Shown: positions 16,294 to 24,901, counted from the first letter of the stretch. The stretch: DNA of 64,000 nt from Paenibacillus sp. XY044 (GCF_002257645.1 NZ_NQMO01000003.1:62001-126000); one strand, 5' to 3'. Notes: generated by a model from the letters alone, not told the origin. Made by a program: numbers and translations.

Positions 16294-16886
16294 AGATTTA
16301 CGTTTTTTGCCGGGATATCCTTAGGGCAATGTTCATCTTGCTGTTTCGCTTTGAAGCGGTCGGTACGGAGAATATCCCCCAAGAAGGCGGGGTGCTGCTC
16401 TGCTCCAATCACAAAAGTCTGCTCGATCCGATTTCCGTCGGGATCAAGGTGAAGCGGCAGGTCAAGTTCATGGCCAAAGAAGAATTGTTCAAGGTTCCTG
16501 TTTTGGGATGGCTGATCACCCAGTTCGGGGCTTTTCCCGTCAAGCGGGGAGGAGTCAGCAAGGAGTCCTTCAAGAAATCCATCTCCATTTTGCGTGGCGG
16601 TGAAATCATGGGCATCTTTCCGGTAGGAACCCGCTTTTCCGATACAGGTGCCGCCAAAAAAGGGGCTGCGATGTTTGCGCTCCGTGGCAATGCCGCCGTT
16701 GTGCCGGCCGCGATTCTTGGCGACTACAAGATTTTCAGGAAAATGAAAATCGTGTATGGACAACCTATCGCCATGGATGACCTTAAGAGCGGCGAGGTGG
16801 ATGGCGATCCACTCGAGCTGGTTACAGAACGCATCATGGACCGGATCCATGAAATGGAGAAGACTGGCAGACCCTCGGGGAAATAA
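16290..16886 (+). CDS. plsC: 1-acyl-sn-glycerol-3-phosphate acyltransferase (PlsC family)
   Basis: Makes phosphatidic acid by acylating lysophosphatidate at the membrane. The catalytic H-x4-D motif is NHKSLLDP (His41, Asp46), and block II is VKRGG near residue 84-88. Block III, usually FPEGTR, reads FPVGTR here (Val112 in place of the Glu that helps bind glycerol phosphate). The length of 198 aa is typical. The TTG start overlaps the cmk stop and follows GGTGGGGAG. Gene order cmk-plsC-S1 is common in Firmicutes. The substitution leaves some doubt over activity or substrate. Confidence 0.9.
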   Translation: MKIYVFCRDILRAMFILLFRFEAVGTENIPQEGGVLLCSNHKSLLDPISVGIKVKRQVKFMAKEELFKVPVLGWLITQFGAFPVKRGGVSKESFKKSISILRGGEIMGIFPVGTRFSDTGAAKKGAAMFALRGNAAVVPAAILGDYKIFRKMKIVYGQPIAMDDLKSGEVDGDPLELVTERIMDRIHEMEKTGRPSGK

Positions 16887-17011
16887 CCGGGTTGTGCATG
16901 AACAAAAGCACTTATTGGAAACATATGATTCGTACTGCTTTTATGATGTTTTGAACTCTGCGTCAGCAGGTTTGAATAAATGGGTTTTTTTGAATTGAGG
17001 AGGGTATTGAC

Positions 17012-18241
17012 ATGTCGGAAGAAACGAAAAATCAAGAAACTGCAGAAGCGGTAAACCAAGAGGAATTGGATCAATTCGTATCCTTGAAAAAAGGGGACAC
17101 CGTGAAAGGCACGATCGTCAAACTGGAGGACAACCAGGCTTATGTAAGCATTGGATATAAATATGACGGCGTCATTCCGGTCCGCGAACTGTCTTCCGTA
17201 CACCTTGACAACGCATCTGAAGCGGTGCAGGTAGGTCAGGAAGTGGAATGCAAGGTTGTCAGCATCGACGACGAGAAAGAAAGACTTGTTCTTTCCAAAC
17301 GCGCGATCGACAGCGAGAATGCTTGGGATGAGCTCGAGAAGCATTTTGAAGCTCAAGACGCATTCGAAGTTACCGTAGCTGACGTGGTAAAAGGCGGTCT
17401 CGTCGCAGACGTGGGCGCACGCGGATTTATCCCGGCTTCCATGGTAGAGCGTCATTTTGTTGAAGACTTCAGCGACTACAAAGGCCGCACGCTGCGCGTG
17501 AAGGTAAAAGAACTTGACCGCGAGAACAACAAAGTGATTCTGTCGCAAAAAGACGTTCTCGAAGAAGAGTTCGAAGCCAACAAGCTAAAAGTGATGGCTG
17601 ATCTTCATGAAGGGCAAGAAATCGAAGGTACGGTTCAACGTCTGACTCAATTCGGCGCCTTTGTTGACGTGGGCGGCGTAGACGGACTGGTTCACGTATC
17701 CGAAATGGCTTGGCATCATGTGGATAAACCTTCCGACGTTGTGTCCGAAGGCGATCAAGTGAAGGTGAAAGTGCTCAAAGTGGATCCGGAAAAAGGCAAA
17801 ATCAGCCTTAGCATCAAGGCTGCTCAGCCAGGACCATGGGAATCCGCTGCCGATCAGTTCCATATCGGCGATGTGGTAACTGGCGAAGTGAAACGCCTTG
17901 TCACTTTCGGTGCTTTCGTTGAGCTGGCACCAGGTGTCGAAGGACTTGTTCATATTTCGCAAATTTCCCATAAGCACATCGGCACACCGCAAGAGGTGCT
18001 GAAGGAAGGCCAAGAAGTTCAAGTGAAAATCTTGGATATCAATACTGCTGAAAAGCGCGTAAGCTTGAGCATCAAGGAAACTGAGGAGGCTCCTGCGGCA
18101 GCTCCAAGACAGGAGAGAGCGCCGAAGAGCAGCGTGCACAAGGACGAGCTGAAAGACAACCCGAACGTATCGCTCAGCAACCAAGGACTCAGCATTACAC
18201 TCGGTGAACGTTTTGGAGACAAACTCAGCAAATTTAAATGA
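17012..18241 (+). CDS. rpsA: S1-domain RNA-binding protein (ribosomal protein S1 homologue, YpfD-type)
   Basis: A protein of 409 aa with four S1 (OB-fold) domains, starting near residues 27, 112, 198 and 284; the last two have the strong signatures FGAFVDVGGVDGLVHVSE and FGAFVELAPGVEGLVHISQ. In low-GC Firmicutes this four-domain form binds RNA but differs from the six-domain essential S1 of E. coli. A Pro/Ala/Ser-rich linker and a short tail follow. RBS GAGGAGGG. The terminator after it makes it the end of the cmk-plsC unit or a single gene. Confidence 0.93.
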   Translation: MSEETKNQETAEAVNQEELDQFVSLKKGDTVKGTIVKLEDNQAYVSIGYKYDGVIPVRELSSVHLDNASEAVQVGQEVECKVVSIDDEKERLVLSKRAIDSENAWDELEKHFEAQDAFEVTVADVVKGGLVADVGARGFIPASMVERHFVEDFSDYKGRTLRVKVKELDRENNKVILSQKDVLEEEFEANKLKVMADLHEGQEIEGTVQRLTQFGAFVDVGGVDGLVHVSEMAWHHVDKPSDVVSEGDQVKVKVLKVDPEKGKISLSIKAAQPGPWESAADQFHIGDVVTGEVKRLVTFGAFVELAPGVEGLVHISQISHKHIGTPQEVLKEGQEVQVKILDINTAEKRVSLSIKETEEAPAAAPRQERAPKSSVHKDELKDNPNVSLSNQGLSITLGERFGDKLSKFK

Positions 18242-18260
18242 TTTGGGCTTCCAAAATTGA

Positions 18261-18299
18261 AATCGGTGAACCCTTACACGGGTTTACCGATTTTTTTTT
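18261..18299 (+). terminator. Terminator after the S1-protein gene
   Basis: Stem AATCGGTGAACCC/GGGTTTACCGATT (13 positions, one wobble) followed by nine T. Confidence 0.88.
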
Positions 18300-18498
18300 A
18301 GATTAGCCTTAGCGTGCTGACTTGAGGGCATCCGGATCTACGTATTCATCCGAAGAATAGCTGAAAAATTGACCATGCATGGTTCTTAGCATACTTTGGG
18401 AAAATACAATTATCATTCGGCTGTGCCTATGAAAGGTTAGCCAAAAGAATCGTTTTTTGCTATGATGATTATCGTAAGAATTGACAGGAGGAGTGAAT

Positions 18499-19821
18499 AT
18501 GGCAAGACCCGTAGTGGCAATCGTGGGCAGGCCTAATGTGGGGAAATCCACCATTTTCAACCGTTTGGTCGGGGACAGGCTGGCAATTGTAGAAGATAAG
18601 CCAGGTGTGACGCGTGACCGGATTTACAGCGTTTCCGAATGGAACGGCAAACCTTTCAGTGTCATTGACACGGGAGGGATTGAAATTGACGGTGACGATG
18701 TGATTCTGAAATCGATCCGTATGCAGGCTGAGCTTGCCATTGAAGAAGCCGACGTAATCGTCTTTATGTGCGATGCCAAGAGCGGCGTAACCCAATCTGA
18801 CGAAGAAGTAGCCCAGATGCTTTTCCGTTCCGGAAAACCGATCGTGCTGGCCGTAAACAAAGTGGACAATCTGCAGCGGAATGACGACATTTACGAGTTT
18901 TACAGCCTCGGTTTTGGGGACCCGATTGCGATTTCCGGCAGTCACGGAACCGGAATCGGCGATCTTCTGGACGCTATTGTAGATATTTTGCCAGACCTGA
19001 CGGATGACGAGTACGACGAGGACGTAATCCGAGTTGCATTGATCGGACGGCCGAATGTCGGCAAATCGTCGCTCGTGAATGCGATCCTTGGCGAAGAACG
19101 CGTCATTGTCAGCGATATCGCGGGGACGACCCGGGATGCCATTGACACTCCGTTTGAGCGGGATGGGCAGCGTTACGTGCTGATTGATACCGCCGGTATG
19201 CGCAAACGCGGAAAAGTATACGAAACGACCGAGAAGTACAGCGTCATGCGGGCGATGCGCGCCATCGAACGGGCGGATGTTGTGCTTGTGGTCATTAACG
19301 GCGAGGAAGGGATCATCGACCAGGATAAGCATATTGCTGGTTACGCTTACGAAGCCGGCAAAGCTTCCATTTTTGTGGTCAACAAATGGGATGCCGTCGA
19401 GAAGGATGACAAGACGATGCATCAATTCGAGAAGAAGATCCGCGATCACTTCCTGTTTATGACCTATGCGCCGATTCTGTTCTTGTCCGCCAAGACGAAG
19501 CAGCGGCTGCATAAGCTTCTGCCGGTCGTTCAGCATGTAGCCGAGCAGCATTCGCTGCGCGTGCAGACGCATCTGCTGAATGACGTCGTGTCCGATGCCG
19601 TGGCGATTAATCCGCCTCCGACGGACAAGGGGCGCCGTCTTCGCATCAACTATGCGACGCAGGTTGCGGTCAAGCCGCCGACGATGGTCATTTTCGTGAA
19701 CGACCCGGAACTGATGCACTTCTCTTATGAGCGCTATTTGGAGAACAAGATCCGGTCTGCTTTTGATTTTGAAGGAACGCCTATACGTATCTTCACTCGG
19801 CGCAAATCGGATGAAAGTTAG
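18499..19821 (+). CDS. der: Der/EngA, tandem GTPase for 50S ribosome assembly
   Basis: Essential double GTPase. The first G domain starts with [12 protein letters not shown] (about residues 9-20) with DTGG and NKVD motifs; the second has [12 protein letters not shown] (about 183-194), DTAGMRKRG and NKWD. A C-terminal KH-like domain follows and ends in a Lys/Arg-rich [10 protein letters not shown] tail. Start at the ATG at 18499 behind GGAGGAG; a TTG six codons upstream overlaps the RBS. Length 440 aa fits. Heads a run der-plsY-gpsA. Confidence 0.97.
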   Translation: MARPVVAIVGRPNVGKSTIFNRLVGDRLAIVEDKPGVTRDRIYSVSEWNGKPFSVIDTGGIEIDGDDVILKSIRMQAELAIEEADVIVFMCDAKSGVTQSDEEVAQMLFRSGKPIVLAVNKVDNLQRNDDIYEFYSLGFGDPIAISGSHGTGIGDLLDAIVDILPDLTDDEYDEDVIRVALIGRPNVGKSSLVNAILGEERVIVSDIAGTTRDAIDTPFERDGQRYVLIDTAGMRKRGKVYETTEKYSVMRAMRAIERADVVLVVINGEEGIIDQDKHIAGYAYEAGKASIFVVNKWDAVEKDDKTMHQFEKKIRDHFLFMTYAPILFLSAKTKQRLHKLLPVVQHVAEQHSLRVQTHLLNDVVSDAVAINPPPTDKGRRLRINYATQVAVKPPTMVIFVNDPELMHFSYERYLENKIRSAFDFEGTPIRIFTRRKSDES

Positions 19822-19832
19822 GGGAGAATAGC

Positions 19833-20456
19833 TTGGTTCTACAGATCATCGCCATTATACTGAGTTACTTGCTCGGCTCCATCAGCTTCAGCGTCGTCCT
19901 TGCCAAGCTGCTGAAAGGGATTGACATCCGCCAGCATGGCAGCGGCAATGCGGGAGCGACGAATACGCTGCGGATTCTGGGGAAGGGACCGGCTGTTCTG
20001 GTCCTGGCGCTGGATGTCCTCAAAGGAATCGCTGCGGTCTGGATCGGTGTGTGGATGGGCGGAGGTGAGGCATGGGTTCCGGCATTGTGCGGAATCGGTG
20101 CCATTGCCGGGCATAACTGGCCGGTATATTTTCACTTTCGCGGAGGCAAGGGCATTGCGACGACTATTGGCGTCATGGCGACATTAAGCTTTCTGCCTGC
20201 ATTGTATGCCGGCATTATTGCGATTCTGCTGATCGTGTTTACACGGTACGTGTCGCTGGGCTCGCTGGTTTTCGTAGCGCTTACCCCCGTATTTTTGCTC
20301 ATTTTGGGTTATGCCTGGCCGATTTTTTGGACCAGTCTCATTATTTGTATATTTGCCTTCTGGAGACATCGGAGCAATATTGTGAAAATTCTTCAGGGCC
20401 GGGAAAACAAAATCGGATCCGGAGGGCCCAAAGGGGGTAAAGGGATTGTCAAGTAA
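19833..20456 (+). CDS. plsY: Acyl-phosphate:glycerol-3-phosphate acyltransferase
   Basis: Membrane enzyme (207 aa) that makes lysophosphatidate from acyl-phosphate and glycerol 3-phosphate. The three conserved cytoplasmic loops are seen: the GSGNAGATNTLR motif (about residues 36-47), FRGGKGIATTIG (about 102-113), and the WRHRSNIVKILQGRENKIG tail motif. About five membrane segments. TTG start with AGGGGAG 7 bases before it. It overlaps the start of gpsA, which supplies glycerol 3-phosphate, the substrate of PlsY. Confidence 0.96.
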   Translation: MVLQIIAIILSYLLGSISFSVVLAKLLKGIDIRQHGSGNAGATNTLRILGKGPAVLVLALDVLKGIAAVWIGVWMGGGEAWVPALCGIGAIAGHNWPVYFHFRGGKGIATTIGVMATLSFLPALYAGIIAILLIVFTRYVSLGSLVFVALTPVFLLILGYAWPIFWTSLIICIFAFWRHRSNIVKILQGRENKIGSGGPKGGKGIVK

Positions 20457-21486
20457 AGTGGCTGTATTGGTCGCGGGCAGTTGGGGTACGGCTTTGGCCA
20501 GCGTGCTGGCCGCGAACCATCCCGAGGTTGTGTTGTGGAGTCGAAATCCGGAGCAAGTCAAGGAAATCAACGAGCAGCACACCAACAACCGTTATCTGCC
20601 TGGCGCTCAGCTGCCGGTCAATTTGAAAGCGACGAGCGATATGGGACAAGCGGTGTCGGGGGCGAAAGCGGTGGTCATCGTGGCCCCGTCCAAAGCGATG
20701 CGTCAGGTGGCGCGGGATTTAAGCGCTTATTGGCAGCAGGATATGCTCGTGATTCATGCGACGAAGGGGTTTGAGACCGAAACGCTGAAGCGGATGTCTA
20801 CGGTCATCGCGGAAGAGCTTGGATGTGAAGAAGGAAGAATCGTAGTCATGTCCGGACCGAGCCATGCGGAGGAGGTCGTGAAACGGTGTCCGACCACCGT
20901 TGTAGTCGCATCGCTCACCGAGAGCGAAGCGGTCGCCGCGCAGGACTTGTTTATGAATTCAGACTTTCGCGTATACACCAACCGGGATATGGTCGGCGTA
21001 GAGCTCGCCGGAGCGCTGAAGAACATCATTGCTCTCGGCGCCGGCATGTCGGATGGGCTTGGCTTTGGAGACAACGCGAAAGCAGCGCTGCTGACACGCG
21101 GTCTGGCTGAAATCACCCGGATCGGCGTGGAAATGGGGGCGAATCCGCTCACATTCTCCGGCCTCGCGGGCGTTGGGGACTTGGTGGCCACGGCAACAAG
21201 CAAGCATAGCCGGAACTGGAGGGCAGGATGCATGCTCGGCCAAGGCAAAAACCTCGATGAGGTACTGGACTCGATGGGCATGGTAGTGGAAGGTGTCCGG
21301 ACGACCCAGGCGGCGCATGACATCTCGAAAAAATACGGTGTTCAGATGCCGATCGCCGATCAGCTGTACCATGTGTTATTTATGAACCGGAATCCCCGCA
21401 TCGCCGTTGAGGCGTTGATGGGCCGGGACCCGAAGACCGAAATGGAGACCATGAAGCTGGAAACTTGGGAGCAGTGGCACCGTTAA
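20446..21486 (+). CDS. gpsA: Glycerol-3-phosphate dehydrogenase [NAD(P)+]
   Basis: Reduces dihydroxyacetone phosphate to glycerol 3-phosphate for membrane lipids. Catalytic and substrate motifs are present: MSGPSHAEEV, ELAGALKNIIALGAGMSDG (with the catalytic Lys) and GLAGVGDLVATATSKHSRN. The N-terminal dinucleotide motif, usually G-x-G-x-x-G, reads V-A-G-S-W-G, with Val9 in the first glycine position. Length 346 aa is normal. TTG start inside the end of plsY, behind GGGGGTAAAG. The unusual Val9 may be a lineage trait. Confidence 0.95.
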   Translation: MSSKVAVLVAGSWGTALASVLAANHPEVVLWSRNPEQVKEINEQHTNNRYLPGAQLPVNLKATSDMGQAVSGAKAVVIVAPSKAMRQVARDLSAYWQQDMLVIHATKGFETETLKRMSTVIAEELGCEEGRIVVMSGPSHAEEVVKRCPTTVVVASLTESEAVAAQDLFMNSDFRVYTNRDMVGVELAGALKNIIALGAGMSDGLGFGDNAKAALLTRGLAEITRIGVEMGANPLTFSGLAGVGDLVATATSKHSRNWRAGCMLGQGKNLDEVLDSMGMVVEGVRTTQAAHDISKKYGVQMPIADQLYHVLFMNRNPRIAVEALMGRDPKTEMETMKLETWEQWHR

Positions 21487-21494
21487 TGCTTATT

Positions 21495-21523
21495 CACCTT
21501 TTTCCGCCCTTCCTCATATATTA
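21495..21523 (+). promoter_or_regulatory. Sigma-K-like promoter of spoVIF
   Basis: CACC (21495-21498), 16 bases, CATATATTA (21515-21523) matches the mother-cell sigma-K consensus AC-N16-CATAnnnTA. Bacillus spoVIF is a late mother-cell gene. Confidence 0.62.
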
Positions 21524-21556
21524 GGGTTGAGGAATGCCGGAGGAGGGGAGAAGACA

Positions 21557-21832
21557 TTGAGCAAAAACATTTCTAGGGATGCGCTGAAGGCGATCAATAA
21601 GAAAACGGGCAAAAACATCTCTGAAAGTGCCGTCAAAAAACTGGCCAGCACGGTTAAACCGTCAACCATGCAAAACGAAGCCCAGCTCCGTCAGCTGATT
21701 AAACAAGTATCCGCGATGGCCAACGTTCCCGTCAGCGAGGAAACCATCAAGGATATCATCAGCGCTGTGAAGAAAAGCGGGATGAATCCTGATAACATGG
21801 AAGCGTTGATGAAAATGATGATGAAGAAATAA
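21557..21832 (+). CDS. spoVIF: Stage VI sporulation protein F
   Basis: Small late-sporulation protein of 91 aa; in Bacillus SpoVIF affects coat assembly through GerE stability and spore germination. The sequence is a chain of short helices with KKTGKNISESAVKKLAS, LRQLIKQVSAMANVPVSE and KKSGMNP, typical of the family. The TTG at 21557 is chosen because GGAGGGGAG lies 6 bases before it; the ten codons upstream in the same frame are before the RBS. It stands alone between a sigma-K-like promoter and a terminator. Confidence 0.88.
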   Translation: MSKNISRDALKAINKKTGKNISESAVKKLASTVKPSTMQNEAQLRQLIKQVSAMANVPVSEETIKDIISAVKKSGMNPDNMEALMKMMMKK

Positions 21833-21850
21833 TCATATAGGTCAGACGAT

Positions 21851-21907
21851 AAAAAGAGCATGAAGTCTTTGGGGCCGGAGGCTGCAGGGGCTTTTCGCTC
21901 TTTTTTT
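21851..21907 (+). terminator. Terminator after spoVIF
   Basis: AAAAAGAGC (21851-21859) pairs with GCTCTTTTT (21897-21905) around a GC-rich inner structure, ending in a T run. Confidence 0.72.
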
Positions 21908-21969
21908 GTTTGGCAACAATCGTAATGCTGTCCCACTGTTAAGAAGGGGTCAAGGAAGCCATCCGCACG

Positions 21970-21990
21970 GCCTCACTTTGTGGGCTTATT
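21970..21990. repeat. Dispersed intergenic repeat, copy B (right module only)
   Basis: GCCTCACTTTGTGGGCT followed by TATT is identical over 17 bases to 27892-27908 in copy C. It lies just before the promoter region of the DUF2768 gene. Confidence 0.45.
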
Positions 21991-22058
21991 TTGCGAAATT
22001 GGACAAGTTTCGTGTTATAATACGGTTAATGATGGAACAGATTGGAGAGTTTTAGCGT

Positions 22059-22238
22059 ATGGATCCAATGACAAAAATGTGGGTATCCCTGATCGCCATC
22101 TTGATTATGGGACTATCCGTCTTTCTCATCACCTTCGCCCGGACCAAAACGAAGGGTGTCCTTCGAGGAGCACTCTCTCTGGTCGCATTTGTCATTATGG
22201 TGGTCGGATTTTTGGGCGGGATGGCAGCATTAATGTAG
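22059..22238 (+). CDS. DUF2768-family small membrane protein (YphE-like)
   Basis: A protein of 59 aa with two membrane helices (about 8-26 and 36-57) joined by a basic turn (ARTKTKGVLRG). Size, the MWVSL start region, the K-G-x-L-R turn and its place between gpsA and spoIVA match Bacillus YphE. GGAGAG lies about 10 bases before the ATG. A TTATAAT element at 22015-22021 may be its -10 box, but no clear -35 was found. Function unknown. Confidence 0.75.
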   Translation: MDPMTKMWVSLIAILIMGLSVFLITFARTKTKGVLRGALSLVAFVIMVVGFLGGMAALM

Positions 22239-22261
22239 CAAAGGAACGGTGGATAACGAAC

Positions 22262-22564
22262 ATGGAAGCAGCACTACAGCTAATCGGAAGAACAATCGAG
22301 AAAACCGTCGTGCCTGAACCGGGCAAAAGTATTCTACAGCATGCGAAGGACAACAAAGTGGACTGGCAGCACCTCTGCACCCGCGGAACCTGTGCCCGCT
22401 GCCGCTGCCTGATTTCGGAAGGTGCGGAGCATCTGGAAGAACCGACGAAAGCGGAACACCTTCGACTCGACCCGGAGGAGTTTGACGAAGGCTATCGTTT
22501 GGGGTGCCAAGCCGTGGTCAAGACGGCGGGGAAAATCGTAGCCAGAAACAAAACCTATTTTTAA
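22262..22564 (+). CDS. 2Fe-2S ferredoxin, plant-type spacing
   Basis: Electron carrier of 100 aa. Cluster cysteines are Cys39, Cys44 and Cys47 in LCTRGTCARCRC (C-x4-C-x2-C) with the fourth at Cys82 (RLGCQA); Cys49 is extra. The fold order (beta start, helix QHAKDNK, cluster loop, acidic helix LDPEEFDEG) is ferredoxin-like. Starts 24 bases after the DUF2768 stop with a weak RBS, so it may depend on that gene for translation. No obvious redox partner is encoded nearby except another ferredoxin at 23229. Confidence 0.85.
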   Translation: MEAALQLIGRTIEKTVVPEPGKSILQHAKDNKVDWQHLCTRGTCARCRCLISEGAEHLEEPTKAEHLRLDPEEFDEGYRLGCQAVVKTAGKIVARNKTYF

Positions 22565-22590
22565 ATGGATGGAAGATTGGAGTGTGTGCC

Positions 22591-23232
22591 GTGCAGATCC
22601 CAGCCGAATTACAGCAAGCCCTGCAGGACGCCTCTCACGCGCTGTCGCAAACCTCATCCTGCTGGTTAATTGGCGGAAGCTGCGGGCTTCTGCTGCAGGA
22701 CGTCCAATTGGATAAACCGCCACGCGATATCGATATATACGCCGATTCGGCTTCCGTATCGGAGCTTCATCATGCCCTCGCAGGGTGGGCGGTGGATCAG
22801 CCGGTCCTGAGCGTTACGGATCAATACCGGTCCGTATTAAGCCATTATAAGATGAACCGTTACACGCTGGAACTCGTGGGAGGATTTGAGGTTCAGGCGG
22901 AGGGTTCGCAATACAAGGTTGAGATCAACCGCAGGCTGGCCCCAGCAGGCGTACAGGCGCAATTGAACTCAAACCGGTTTTCCCTGATGCCGCTGAGCCA
23001 TGAGCTCCTGTTTAATGTGCTTCGGAATCGTGAGGACCGGTATACGGCGATTGCCGTAACCATGAGAGCAAATTTGCAAGAACATCTACCGCTGTTGGAG
23101 GTTCTGCTAAAGGACAACGCCTTTCAGGCAGGGCACGTACGGATGATTTCCCAACTGCTTCATGCCGAATCGTCAGCCAGATTTGCGGTAAACGGGCGGG
23201 ATCCAGGCAGTGCCGGGCGGGAATGCCGATGA
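22591..23232 (+). CDS. Nucleotidyltransferase-fold protein
   Basis: A protein of 213 aa. The front half has the look of a polymerase-beta-type nucleotidyltransferase core: LIGGSCGLLLQDVQL (GGS motif, about 25-39) followed by PPRDIDIYAD (D-x-D, metal site, about 43-52). A third acidic residue may lie in VEINRRLA. The rest is helical. Such proteins include antitoxin/toxin NTases and tRNA enzymes; I cannot assign one. GTG start behind TTGGAG. It overlaps the following ferredoxin by an ATGA, so the two are coupled. Confidence 0.68.
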   Translation: MQIPAELQQALQDASHALSQTSSCWLIGGSCGLLLQDVQLDKPPRDIDIYADSASVSELHHALAGWAVDQPVLSVTDQYRSVLSHYKMNRYTLELVGGFEVQAEGSQYKVEINRRLAPAGVQAQLNSNRFSLMPLSHELLFNVLRNREDRYTAIAVTMRANLQEHLPLLEVLLKDNAFQAGHVRMISQLLHAESSARFAVNGRDPGSAGRECR

Positions 23233-23588
23233 ACCACAAGGTTACATTCGAGCCGTCGGGCAAAAGCGTTCTCGTCCGCGAAGGCATGTCCTTACTTCAT
23301 GCGGCCAGGGAAGCAGGTGTATACATACCCACGCGGTGCGGGGGCAAAATGGGCTGTTTGATGTGCAAAGTTCAGGTTGGGGGTCCCAACGCCACGCAGC
23401 TCAGCCCTCCCGACGAGGCGGAGAAGCGCAAGCTCGGGTCCCTGATCCACAGCGGGACCAGACTGTCCTGTCAGGCCAGGGTGCGTGGACCGGTGACGGT
23501 GACTGTCCCGGAAGACAAACTGAAAGCGGCGGTCCGTAAGCAGCTGGAAGCGGCAAGAAACCGTGACCGGGAGGACGACCTGTGGTAG
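23229..23588 (+). CDS. 2Fe-2S ferredoxin, adrenodoxin-type spacing
   Basis: Electron carrier of 119 aa with cysteines Cys37, Cys43 and Cys46 (RCGGKMGCLMCKV, C-x5-C-x2-C) and Cys81 (LSCQA), the spacing of adrenodoxin/Isc-type ferredoxins, unlike the C-x4-C of the gene at 22262. A charged C-terminal helix (about 93-119) is rich in Lys/Arg/Glu. I use the ATG at 23229 overlapping the preceding stop; an ATG two codons earlier is possible. Partner unknown. Confidence 0.85.
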   Translation: MNHKVTFEPSGKSVLVREGMSLLHAAREAGVYIPTRCGGKMGCLMCKVQVGGPNATQLSPPDEAEKRKLGSLIHSGTRLSCQARVRGPVTVTVPEDKLKAAVRKQLEAARNRDREDDLW

Positions 23589-23661
23589 CCGCCGGGCTCA
23601 GCAAGAACGTTACAGGCTGCTTGATGTTACAATCGGCTTTATTATATGCAAAGGGTGATAT

Positions 23662-24435
23662 TTGTTGAGGACACCGGCTTTGACCAACAAGATGATAGAG
23701 GGGGCCCGGAAGGCGGCCACGGCTGTCATGGTGCTGCTATTGATCATGACCGCCACAGCGTGCATGTATCCGGATCAGAAGAGCGGAGAAACGAGGGTAT
23801 CGTACCGGGAAAGCGTAAAACGCATCCAGTCCGCTATGGACGATTTTCAAAAGGATCAGGGCATCCTGCCGCTCATCAATGCGGATGAGACGACGCCGCG
23901 TTTTGAAAAGTTCCGTATCGACCTGGACCAGCTCCAGAAGCGGGGCTATTTGGACGATATTCCGACGACCGCCTTTGAGAAAGGCGGAAGCGCATACTTC
24001 CTGGTACAGAATGAAGAGACCGACCCCACGGTAAAGGTGATGGATCTCGTCACGGTGCAAAAAATAAACGACGTGCAGCGGGCGGTTGATTTGTATAAAT
24101 CCAAGCATGACGGGCAGCTTCCGGCCGGCGAAGAGTTATATCCCGGGATCCATGCCGTTGACCCGGATCTGGCCGGCACGAGTCAGATTGAGCTGAAGAG
24201 CGTGTATTCGGGTCAGGATATGAGCTTTATCATGGATGCCCAGGGTGTGGTTTACGCGGACTATGCGTTTGACATTATGCAGTTGATCGACAAGGAGGGC
24301 GTGAAACCGTCCAAAGACGAGGATTTACGAGATTACCTCCTCAAGTCTTCCGATTATGTGCCTGTTAAGTCGCTTCCTTACGTGTGGTCGGGCGATGCGC
24401 CGATTCCTAAGGCGGAGACGGGGACATCAAGCTAA
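23662..24435 (+). CDS. YphF-like putative lipoprotein
   Basis: An exported protein of 257 aa. The N-terminal hydrophobic stretch (about 20-33) ends in TATAC, a weak lipobox with Cys34. Two similar segments, VKRIQSAMDDFQKDQGILP (about 51-69) and VQKINDVQRAVDLYKSKHDG (about 132-151), suggest an internal duplication that resembles type-II pseudopilin-like helices. Position just before spoIVA fits Bacillus YphF. TTG start (23662 or 23665) behind AAGGGTGAT. Role unknown, possibly in sporulation. Confidence 0.68.
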   Translation: MLRTPALTNKMIEGARKAATAVMVLLLIMTATACMYPDQKSGETRVSYRESVKRIQSAMDDFQKDQGILPLINADETTPRFEKFRIDLDQLQKRGYLDDIPTTAFEKGGSAYFLVQNEETDPTVKVMDLVTVQKINDVQRAVDLYKSKHDGQLPAGEELYPGIHAVDPDLAGTSQIELKSVYSGQDMSFIMDAQGVVYADYAFDIMQLIDKEGVKPSKDEDLRDYLLKSSDYVPVKSLPYVWSGDAPIPKAETGTSS

Positions 24436-24454
24436 GCGAATAGGATTGGATGAG

Positions 24455-24486
24455 AAAGCCCTGCTGGAAACAGCAGGGCTTTTTTC
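24455..24486 (+). terminator. Terminator after the YphF-like gene
   Basis: Stem AAAGCCCTGCTG/CAGCAGGGCTTT with T run. Confidence 0.88.
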
Positions 24487-24901
24487 ATGTTTGAACCTAT
24501 CTTTTCTGGGTTCCCGCCGAGAAAACCAGAATCAACAATCGGAGCATCGGCCGCGCGGGTGTAGTTATTTTATGCTGCATGCTTCATATACATATTTATT
24601 CCTGCCTCGGCATATATCTGAGAGGGATGACGAGGGGCATGCGAATGAAGCAAGGATTATATGAATTTTATTCCGAATACCCGTCATATTGTTTTTGATA
24701 GGTACATACTATGATACTAGTCCAAATGCCTACGGAGTAACGCCGCTTTGCCGTTTCCCATCCTACCTGACTACCGGCGGCGGACTACTGACGACATTGT
24801 AAGGCTCATATCCGTTGCAATGGCTCGAGGCTCCAGATGGAACACGAAGCGGATGCTCTTAAAGCATTTTTCCTTCGGAGTAAATGAGGAGGGGATCTCT
24901 T
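24487..24901 (+). other. Non-coding region upstream of spoIVA
   Basis: About 415 bases. It holds the sigma-E promoter (24683-24712) and a leader of roughly 180 bases before GAGGAGG and the spoIVA start. Short frames of 19-30 codons occur but lack convincing RBS. No stable hairpin stood out. Confidence 0.5.
24683..24712 (+). promoter_or_regulatory. Sigma-E promoter of spoIVA
   Basis: GTCATATT (24683-24690), 14-base spacer, CATACTAT (24705-24712): a near-perfect match to the mother-cell sigma-E consensus. Bacillus spoIVA is a classic sigma-E gene. Confidence 0.85.

Noticed and set aside
18309-18385. Minus-strand frame encoding a 23-27 residue peptide between the S1-protein gene and der
   Set aside because: Looks protein-like at its end (SYSSDEYVDPDALKSAR) but has only a weak RBS and no promoter; left out for lack of support.
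24570-24682. 30- and 19-codon frames upstream of spoIVA
   Set aside because: They lie before the sigma-E promoter and lack convincing RBS.
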